Assembly: GCF_014652615.1 (NCBI RefSeq)
Contig: NZ_BMZD01000003.1
Span: forward strand, 62,001-126,000
Length of the DNA stretch: 64,000 bases
Origin: Novosphingobium arvoryzae
GTDB lineage: Bacteria; Pseudomonadota; Alphaproteobacteria; Sphingomonadales; Sphingomonadaceae
Direction: 5' to 3'
Below are positions 58,097-64,000 of the stretch, piece after piece. A program made the position numbers and the translations under genes. A model generated the notes under the pieces. It was not told the DNA's origin and did no database searches. It saw only the letters and a program-made list of their open reading frames with translations. Within the stretch, counting starts at the first letter, position 1; the number at the start of each line of letters is the position of its first letter.

Positions 58097-59065
58097 ATGG
58101 ATCGTATCTCAAGCGATCTTGGAGATGGCGTTCGCTCCTCTGGCGACCACGCGCAGCCGGCTATCGCCTTGCCGGAAGATCACGAGGAGCTACTTGCCCA
58201 ATCGGCCCAGCGACTTGCGGTTCCAGCGGAATTGCTCGGCCTGGACGAGCTGGACGTGCTTTACGACGCGTCGGCTGAAGCGCTCTGGACGTTCATGCGG
58301 CCAGCTGTCCGGCCCAGTTTTACCCCCACGATGCTGGGCGATTTCGCGGCCTGGCAGCGCCTTATCGCCAGTCATTTCGGGCCGACCGGAGTGCCGTTGA
58401 AATACCTCGTGCTGGGCAGCCGCGCGCCTGGGGTGTTCTGTTTCGGGGGCGATCTGGAATTGTTCCAGGGCCTGATCCGCAGCGGCAACCGCGAAGGCTT
58501 GGCTGCCTATGGCTATCGCTGCGTGGAAATCCTCTATCGCAACATCACCGCGCTGGATCTGCCGATCCTGACCATCGGGCTGGTTCAGGGACAGGCGCTT
58601 GGCGGCGGGTTCGAGGCGCTGCTCTCGTTCGATCACATCATTGCCGAGCGGGGTTCGACCTTCGGTTTGCCCGAGGTCATGTTCGGGCTGTTCCCCGGCA
58701 TGGGCGCACACGCGATCCTGTCGCGCAAGCTGGGTGCGGCCATGGCCGATCGGGTCATCCTCAGCAACGAAACCTATTCGGCCGAACAGATGTACGATCT
58801 GGGGATCGTGCATCAGCTGGCCGAACCCGGCGAGGGGATGGCCGCGGTGCGCGACTTCATGGCGAAGTCCAGCCGTCGTCATGCCGGTCTGATCGGCGCG
58901 CGCCGGGCCAGCCGCCGGGCCAATCCCATCACGCTCGAGGAACTGCGCGATATCGTTGATCATTGGGCCGACGCGGCCCTGCAACTGCGGGAACAGGACC
59001 TCAAGCTGATGCAGCGGCTCGCCAGCGCTCAGGCGCGGCTTCCGCGCGCCGCCAGCGCCGCCTAG
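58097..59065 (+). CDS. rpfF: RpfF-type diffusible signal factor (DSF) synthase
   Basis: This 322-residue crotonase-fold protein closely follows the RpfF pattern: ALWTFMRPAVRPSFTPTMLGDF near 62-83, then GVFCFGGDLELF near 112-123, GQALGGGFEALLSFDHIIAERGSTFGLPEVMFGLFPGMGAH near 165-205. Two glutamates, E173 and E193, are 20 residues apart, exactly like the E141/E161 pair of RpfF. RpfF enzymes turn acyl-ACP into a cis-2-unsaturated fatty acid signal. GAGGGG before the ATG marks the start. No RpfR, RpfC or RpfG sensor is in the window. It lies next to an ABC exporter and the XrtA locus. Its 3' end overlaps the pirin gene by 65 bases. Confidence 0.85.
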   Translation: MDRISSDLGDGVRSSGDHAQPAIALPEDHEELLAQSAQRLAVPAELLGLDELDVLYDASAEALWTFMRPAVRPSFTPTMLGDFAAWQRLIASHFGPTGVPLKYLVLGSRAPGVFCFGGDLELFQGLIRSGNREGLAAYGYRCVEILYRNITALDLPILTIGLVQGQALGGGFEALLSFDHIIAERGSTFGLPEVMFGLFPGMGAHAILSRKLGAAMADRVILSNETYSAEQMYDLGIVHQLAEPGEGMAAVRDFMAKSSRRHAGLIGARRASRRANPITLEELRDIVDHWADAALQLREQDLKLMQRLASAQARLPRAASAA

Positions 59066-59774
59066 GATCCTGTTCCTCGCGGGTGTCGACCAGCACCACT
59101 TCGGCCGGGTCCACGGCTTCGACCGTGATGGCGGCCTCGCCGGTGATCGCAACGCCGTCACGCGGCTGGGCCAAATGGCCATTCACGCGGATCCGTCCGG
59201 TCGGGGCAACCAGGTACTGGCGCCGGGCAGGATCGGCTTGATAGGTCACCGTGTCTCCCGCCGCGATCGTTGCGGCCAGCACGCGCGCATCGCAGCGGAT
59301 CGGCAAGGCGTCATCCTGTTCAGGCGTGCCACTGGCCATGATCTCCCAGCGCCCGGCGCGCTCGCCGCGCGGGAATTCGCGCTGGCCCCAGCCGGGTTGC
59401 TCACCCGCCCGGTCGGGCAGGATCCAGATCTGGAACAACGTCGTCGTCTCGTCTTCCAGGTTGTATTCGGCGTGGGTGATCCCTGTTCCCGCGCTCATTA
59501 CCTGGACGTCGCCCGCACCGGTCCGGCCCCGGTTGCCCAGGCTGTCCTGGTGGGTGATCGCCCCGGTGCGCACGAACGTGACGATCTCCATGTCGCGGTG
59601 CGGGTGGGGCGGAAATCCGCTCTTTGACGCAATGACGTCATCGTTCCAGACGCGCAGCCGGCCCCAGCCCATCCGGGCAGGATCGTGATAGTCGGCGAAG
59701 CTGAAGTGGTGGGTGGCCTCCAGCCAGCCGTGATTGGCGTGGCCCAGCGTGGCGAACGGTCGAATTTCAATCAT
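59001..59774 (-). CDS. Pirin family protein
   Basis: This 257-residue protein has two cupin barrels. The N-terminal one has the pirin metal motifs: PHPHRDMEIVTF near 56-67 and the GTGITHAEYN block near 96-105, with LFQIWILP following. In this family such proteins can act as quercetinase-like dioxygenases or redox sensors; the role here is unknown. The ATG at 59774 (MIEIRPFATLGHANHGW) has GAGGTGG ahead. The last 21 residues or so (Arg/Ala-rich) read antisense through the rpfF 3' end and go beyond the usual VLVDT ending, so a lost stop codon or frameshift is possible. Confidence 0.85.
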   Translation of the reverse strand: MIEIRPFATLGHANHGWLEATHHFSFADYHDPARMGWGRLRVWNDDVIASKSGFPPHPHRDMEIVTFVRTGAITHQDSLGNRGRTGAGDVQVMSAGTGITHAEYNLEDETTTLFQIWILPDRAGEQPGWGQREFPRGERAGRWEIMASGTPEQDDALPIRCDARVLAATIAAGDTVTYQADPARRQYLVAPTGRIRVNGHLAQPRDGVAITGEAAITVEAVDPAEVVLVDTREEQDPRRRWRRAEAAPERWRAAASA

Positions 59775-59880
59775 GTCTGCAATCCACCTCGGCGGGGTGT
59801 TGCCGCCGGAATGGTGTGCAGATGGGGATTGCGCCGGGACGTTCAAGGGAACCGACAAACGTCAACGGATGCTGGAATGT

Positions 59881-59894
59881 GATGTTGTAACATC
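59881..59894. promoter_or_regulatory. Probable Zur box upstream of the TonB receptor
   Basis: GATGTT-GT-AACATC has perfect 6-base arms and sits 69 bases before the TonB-receptor ATG. It resembles the alphaproteobacterial Zur operator, which has a TGTTATAACA core. GGAA and TTCC flank it at almost symmetric distance (59874-59877 and 59899-59902). The neighbouring receptor has a His-rich loop that fits zinc uptake. Confidence 0.6.
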
Positions 59895-59963
59895 TTGCTT
59901 CCTGCGCTAGGAGCCTGCGGGACATGGTCGCGCGCTGGATCCTGCGGCCGTTCGGGAGTTACG

Positions 59964-62123
59964 ATGAATACGCAGTTTTTGCTTGGAACGAGTGTTGGTC
60001 TGGCGCTGCTGGCGGTTGCTTCGCCGGCACGGGCGCAGGCCGTCGATCACGACGATGCAAACGACATTTATCACACCCATGACGACCGTGACATTGTCGT
60101 TACCGGGGCGGTGCAGGTTTCCCGCAAGGACGTGCTGTCGGGTGTTGCGGTCCTGCGCGGTGAGGAACTGACAGCAGCGCTGCGCGCTTCGATCGGCGAT
60201 ACGCTGGCCCACACGCCGGGCGTTTCGGCCACATCGTTCGGTCCCAGCGCTTCGCGGCCCGTCCTGCGCGGTTTGCAGGGGGAGCGGGTGCGCGTGCTCT
60301 CCAATGGGATTGGCTCGATCGACGTATCGAACACGTCGGCAGACCATGCGCCTGCCATCAATCCGCTGCTGGCCCACCGGATCGAAGTGCTGCGCGGTCC
60401 GCAGTCACTGCAATATGGGTCGGCGGCGATTGGTGGTGTCGTCAACGTGATCGACCACCGCATTCCCGTTGCCGAGCCGGACGAGCCGGTGCACCTGGCC
60501 ATGCTGGGCAGCTATGGCTCCGCCGCGGATGAGCGCTCGCTCAGCGGTTCGGCCGATATCGCGCTTGGTGGCGGCCTCGTGGCGCATTTCGATGGGTCAT
60601 ACTTCAAGTCGAACGACCTGCGGATCGGGGGCTATGCGCTGACCCCGGCACTCCGGGCGGAAGCCCTCGCGTCGAGCTTGCTCCCGCACGAGGAGGACGA
60701 GCACGAGGAGGAAGGGCATGACGAACATGACCATCATGACGAGGAGATCGATTTCGCCGCGAACGCTGGCGTAAAGGATCGCCTGCCCAACAGCGCCGCG
60801 CGCACCTGGACCGCCGGGGCGGGGCTGGCCTACATCAACGAGGGCGACAGCATCGGCGTGGCATACAGCCGCTACGACAGCCGCTATGGCATTCCGATCC
60901 GCCTGGCGACGCAGCCCGGCCAGCATCAGGAAGCGCCTGTTCTGCATCTCAAGCAGGATCGCATAGACGCCAAGGCGGAAGTGCTGGTCAGCAGTGACCT
61001 GCTTGAAAAGGTCGCGTTCCGCTATGCCTACGGCAACTACAGCCACGCCGAAATCCTGCCGGACGGCACGACCGGAACCACCTTTTTCAACAAGGGCATG
61101 GAAGGCCGGTTCGAACTGGTTCAGGCTGATCGCAATGGCTGGACGGGTGCCAGCGGCATCCAGTTCGTGATGCGCGATTTCAATGTGGTGGGTGACGAGG
61201 CCTATCTGCCGCGCAACGATACGCGACAGTTCGGATTGTTCACCGTCCAGCAATTGCAGCGCGGGCCGTTGCGGCTTGAGGCTGGTCTGCGGTTCGAACG
61301 TTCGCGCCTGGAATCCAAGCCGCTGCCCGATCAGGCGCAGTTCGTCCCCACGTCGCTGACGTATGAATCCTATTCCGGCTCGATTGGCGCGGCCTATGAT
61401 GTGGCGCCGGGCTGGAAGATCGGCGCGAATCTGTCCCGCGCGGAGCGGTCACCCTCTGCCGAGGAGCTGTTCGCCAACGGGCCGCACCATGGCACCGAGA
61501 CCTATGAAATCGGCAACCTGGCCCTGCGCAAGGAGCGGGCGACCAGCGTCGAGGCGATCCTGCGCGGCAGCGGGAACGGCTTCGATGTGGAAGCATCGGT
61601 CTATCACAGCTGGTTCGGCAACTTCATCTACGAATCGCGCACGGGCGCGTTCGAGGATGGCATGCCGGTCTATCAGATCAGCCAGGCGGACGCGAAACTG
61701 TACGGGTTTGAAGTGCAGGGCGAAGTGACGCTGGCCAAGCCCGGCATCTGGACGATCAAGGCCGACGCCCTCGCCGACTGGGTCCATGCCGAAATTACCG
61801 GACAGGGGCCGGCGCCGCGCATTCCGCCGCTGCGGGTGCTGGCCGGTTTGTCCGCCCATTCGCCCAGGCTGGATCTGCGTGCCGAAGTCGAACGGGTGAG
61901 CCAGCAGGACCGGGTGGCCGCGTTCGAGACGGTGACGCCCGGCTACACGACCGTGAATGCCGAAATCGCCTATCGCCCGTGGGGCAAGGAACGGCCGCTC
62001 AGCTTCACGCTGGCTGCGCACAACCTGTTCGACGTGACGGCGCGCCGCCATGCCTCGTTCCTGAAGGATTATGCGCCACTGGCAGGCCGCGACATTCGCC
62101 TGACGGCCCGGCTCGAATTCTAA
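59964..62123 (+). CDS. TonB-dependent receptor, probably for zinc (ZnuD-like)
   Basis: This 719-residue outer-membrane protein has a signal peptide (1-26), a TonB-box-like DDRDIVVTG (near 40-48), a plug domain (about 50-170) and a 22-strand barrel ending in ARLEF. A loop at residues 241-262 is rich in His, Glu and Asp, with six histidines, and a second Asp/His-rich stretch lies just after the signal peptide (residues 28-41). Such loops mark the ZnuD family of zinc receptors. The likely Zur box upstream supports zinc control. GGAG lies before the ATG. It is convergent with zapE. Confidence 0.85.
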   Translation: MNTQFLLGTSVGLALLAVASPARAQAVDHDDANDIYHTHDDRDIVVTGAVQVSRKDVLSGVAVLRGEELTAALRASIGDTLAHTPGVSATSFGPSASRPVLRGLQGERVRVLSNGIGSIDVSNTSADHAPAINPLLAHRIEVLRGPQSLQYGSAAIGGVVNVIDHRIPVAEPDEPVHLAMLGSYGSAADERSLSGSADIALGGGLVAHFDGSYFKSNDLRIGGYALTPALRAEALASSLLPHEEDEHEEEGHDEHDHHDEEIDFAANAGVKDRLPNSAARTWTAGAGLAYINEGDSIGVAYSRYDSRYGIPIRLATQPGQHQEAPVLHLKQDRIDAKAEVLVSSDLLEKVAFRYAYGNYSHAEILPDGTTGTTFFNKGMEGRFELVQADRNGWTGASGIQFVMRDFNVVGDEAYLPRNDTRQFGLFTVQQLQRGPLRLEAGLRFERSRLESKPLPDQAQFVPTSLTYESYSGSIGAAYDVAPGWKIGANLSRAERSPSAEELFANGPHHGTETYEIGNLALRKERATSVEAILRGSGNGFDVEASVYHSWFGNFIYESRTGAFEDGMPVYQISQADAKLYGFEVQGEVTLAKPGIWTIKADALADWVHAEITGQGPAPRIPPLRVLAGLSAHSPRLDLRAEVERVSQQDRVAAFETVTPGYTTVNAEIAYRPWGKERPLSFTLAAHNLFDVTARRHASFLKDYAPLAGRDIRLTARLEF

Positions 62124-62134
62124 GCGAAAGCTGC

Positions 62135-63250
62135 CTATTCCTCGCCGTGGCCGGCGGCGAGGTAATCGGCGCTCTGCATTTCCATCAGGCGGCTGATGGT
62201 GCGGTCGAATTCGAACCGCCCGTCACCGCTTGAGTAGAGTTCCTCCGGTGCTGCATCGGCCGTGGCCAGCAGCTTGACCTTGTGTTCATAGAGCGCGTCG
62301 ATCAGCGTCACGAAGCGCGCGGCCTCGTTGCGGTTTTCCGGCCCCATGCGCGGAATGCCGACCAGGATCACCGTGTGATAGGTCTGGGCAATGGCCAGGT
62401 AGTCGGACGCTCCGCGGGCCTCTGCGCAAAGTCGCTTGAAGCTGAACACGGCCACGCCCTTCAGGCTTTTGGGCACGTGAAGGATCCGGCCGCCGCCGGC
62501 GTCCAGATCGGCCGAGGGAACGTGCGCGCTGTCTTCCGGAGGATAGTCGGTCAGCCGGAAGAATGCCTCGCGGACCTGGGCCGTGGCGGCATCGCCCAGC
62601 GGGGTGTGCCAGGTGCCAATCCCGCCAAGCCGCTCCAGCCGGTAATCGACCGGACCGTTCAGCGCCATGACGTCCAGTTCACGCTCGATCAGGGCAATGA
62701 ACGGCAGGAAGTGCTCGCGGTTGAGCCCGTCCTTGTAGAGTTCCGACGGTGCGCGGTTGGAGGTGGTGACGATCGTCACGCCGTGGACCGTGATCAGCGC
62801 CGTGAACAGGCGCGACATGATCATCGCATCGGCAGAATTGTTGACCACCATCTCGTCAAAGGCTAGCACGCGCAGGCCTTGCGCCAGCGCGGCGGCCACG
62901 GGGGGAATCGGGTCGCCCGTCTCGCCCTTGCGAGCTTCGCGCAGCCGGGCATGCACTTCCAGCATGAACGCGTGAAAATGGGCGCGGCGCTTTTCCGGGA
63001 TGACCAGGCTGTCATGGAACAGGTCCATCAGCATCGATTTGCCACGCCCGACGCCGCCCCACAGGTAGAGGCCACGCGGGGAGGGGGGCTTCTTCTTGCC
63101 GAACAGCTTGCCGATCAGTCCGGTCGGGGCAGGGGCTTCCAGATCCTGTTGCAGGCGATCGAGCCGCGCCGCGGCTGCGCGCTGCTCCGGGTCAGGCCGG
63201 AGTTCGCCAGCCGCAACCAGGTCCTCGTACCGCGCCAGGACGCGTGTCAT
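62135..63250 (-). CDS. zapE: Cell division protein ZapE (AFG1-like ATPase)
   Basis: This 371-residue P-loop ATPase belongs to the AFG1/ZapE family. Walker A is GGVGRGKSML near 66-75, Walker B is LAFDEMVV near 128-135, NSADAMIMSRLF follows, then VTTSNRAPSELYKDGLNREHFLPFI near 160-185. It acts with FtsZ at the septum in gammaproteobacteria; in alphaproteobacteria the role is inferred. The ATG overlaps the stop of the thioesterase gene, so it is part of the sdhB-downstream run. Length is normal. Confidence 0.92.
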   Translation of the reverse strand: MTRVLARYEDLVAAGELRPDPEQRAAAARLDRLQQDLEAPAPTGLIGKLFGKKKPPSPRGLYLWGGVGRGKSMLMDLFHDSLVIPEKRRAHFHAFMLEVHARLREARKGETGDPIPPVAAALAQGLRVLAFDEMVVNNSADAMIMSRLFTALITVHGVTIVTTSNRAPSELYKDGLNREHFLPFIALIERELDVMALNGPVDYRLERLGGIGTWHTPLGDAATAQVREAFFRLTDYPPEDSAHVPSADLDAGGGRILHVPKSLKGVAVFSFKRLCAEARGASDYLAIAQTYHTVILVGIPRMGPENRNEAARFVTLIDALYEHKVKLLATADAAPEELYSSGDGRFEFDRTISRLMEMQSADYLAAGHGEE

Positions 63251-63711
63251 CGGGCCGATGGCTTGCGCACGATCCCGGTGAACGAGGCGACCAGATGTTC
63301 GTCCGCTTCGCCCTGCACGACCGTGCCGCGCAGGAACACCAGTCGCTTCGTCTCGCGCATCACTTCAACCACCGCGTCGAGCGGAACGCCGGGTTTGCCC
63401 GCGCCGATGAACTGGCTGGAAAGCTCAAGCGTGACCGAACCGCCCGCATCGCCGCCGGTCAGCATCCGCATCGAGGCGAACAGGGCGACGTCGATCAGGG
63501 CCAGCGTGATGGCCCCGTGAACCATGTCCAGCAGATTGGTGTGCCGCCGTTCGGGAAACATCCGCACCCGGCACAGCGTGTCACTGTCCTTGCGCACCAG
63601 CATGTGGCCCATGGTCTGGGCGTTGAAGCGGGTGTTGTCTGCCAGGTTCCAGGTGTGCCAGCCCGGATTGTCCGGGTCTGGCTCATGCCGGATATGCGGG
63701 AATTCGCTCAC
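63247..63711 (-). CDS. PaaI-like hotdog thioesterase
   Basis: This 154-residue protein has the hotdog fold of the PaaI/acyl-CoA thioesterase group: RVRMFPERRHTNLLDMVHGAITLALIDVALFASM near 48-81 carries the conserved HG of the central helix, followed by VTLELSSQFIGAGKPGVPLDA. The substrate acyl-CoA is unknown. It starts at a GTG right after the sdhB stop codon and is coupled to zapE by ATGA, so it is cotranscribed with the succinate dehydrogenase genes. Confidence 0.85.
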   Translation of the reverse strand: MSEFPHIRHEPDPDNPGWHTWNLADNTRFNAQTMGHMLVRKDSDTLCRVRMFPERRHTNLLDMVHGAITLALIDVALFASMRMLTGGDAGGSVTLELSSQFIGAGKPGVPLDAVVEVMRETKRLVFLRGTVVQGEADEHLVASFTGIVRKPSAR

Positions 63712-64000
63712 TTAGACGTGGCGCTCCGCCTGCATCTTCTTGATTTCCGCAATGGCACGCGCCGGGCTCAGACCCTTGGGGCAGACGTTGGCGCAGTTCA
63801 TGATCGTGTGGCAGCGGTAGAGGCGGAAGGGATCTTCCAGCTCGTCCAGGCGCTCGCCGGTCATTTCATCGCGGCTGTCGGCCAGCCAGCGATAGGCCTG
63901 AAGCAGGATCGCCGGACCCAGGAACTTGTCGCTGTTCCACCAGTAGCTCGGGCACGAGGTGGAGCAGCAGGCGCACAAGATGCACTCATAGAGGCCGTCC
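63712..64000 (-). CDS. sdhB: Succinate dehydrogenase iron-sulfur subunit, C-terminal part
   Basis: This fragment holds the last 95 residues of SdhB; the N terminus, with its [2Fe-2S] domain, lies beyond the window edge. The visible part has the cysteines that bind the [4Fe-4S] and [3Fe-4S] clusters: [17 protein letters not shown] near the start and [18 protein letters not shown] later, plus the Trp of the quinone side. The subunit carries electrons from FAD in SdhA to ubiquinone. The frame is open to the window end, and the residues before the apparent first Met (DGLYECI) fit the family. Confidence 0.96.
   Translation of the reverse strand, partial: DGLYECILCACCSTSCPSYWWNSDKFLGPAILLQAYRWLADSRDEMTGERLDELEDPFRLYRCHTIMNCANVCPKGLSPARAIAEIKKMQAERHV

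Overview
This window is a GC-rich piece of an alphaproteobacterial chromosome, most likely from the Sphingomonadales (Novosphingobium/Sphingomonas/Erythrobacter type). The grounds are the protein families present (DUF4170, sphingomonad-style housekeeping genes, an exosortase A/EpsI fusion, a sphingomonad-type TonB receptor), dense ATGA-coupled operons and many GTG/TTG starts. Order and species cannot be settled by eye. No tRNA, rRNA, CRISPR array, insertion sequence or phage module was seen.

Bases 1-20300 are mainly housekeeping. They hold the end of an alpha/beta hydrolase, rpsD, a minus-strand operon rpiB-glyA-small membrane protein-nrdR-trmJ-like, a membrane M28 peptidase, the yqeY-dnaG-rpoD operon, carA-carB-greA, a DUF4170 gene, a four-gene operon resembling E. 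coli yqjD-yqjE-yqjK, eno and a MarR-type regulator. Strong hairpin terminators separate several of these units.

Bases 20300-34230 are more accessory. A phosphotransferase/lipocalin-like/DUF1214/DUF1254 operon is followed by a riboflavin pair (ribB, ribH) with an aldo/keto reductase. RibB carries an N-terminal helix-turn-helix and a GTP cyclohydrolase II-like tail without its zinc cysteines; a long inverted repeat lies just upstream of its start. Next come a crotonase, a three-gene envelope operon (DUF3604 PHP-like lipoprotein, parvulin-type isomerase, HupE/UreJ), a tyrosine phosphatase, an alpha/beta hydrolase and trxB.

Bases 34230-52890 form a nearly complete exosortase A (XrtA/PEP-CTERM) locus. 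One part makes or loads a small acyl/amine group (two hydrolase-like proteins, acyl carrier protein, GNAT-fold protein, acyl-CoA ligase, PLP decarboxylase). The other part makes and exports a polysaccharide (export lipoprotein, chain-length protein, tyrosine kinase, outer-membrane protein, secretion ATPase, deacetylase, FemAB-like protein, glycosyltransferase, XrtA-EpsI fusion, amidotransferase). No PEP-CTERM substrate protein is encoded here.

Bases 52970-59065 hold an HlyD/ABC exporter of four genes followed by an RpfF-type diffusible signal factor synthase. The end of the window has a pirin gene overlapping rpfF, a probable Zur-controlled zinc TonB receptor with a His-rich loop, zapE, a thioesterase and the 3' part of sdhB.
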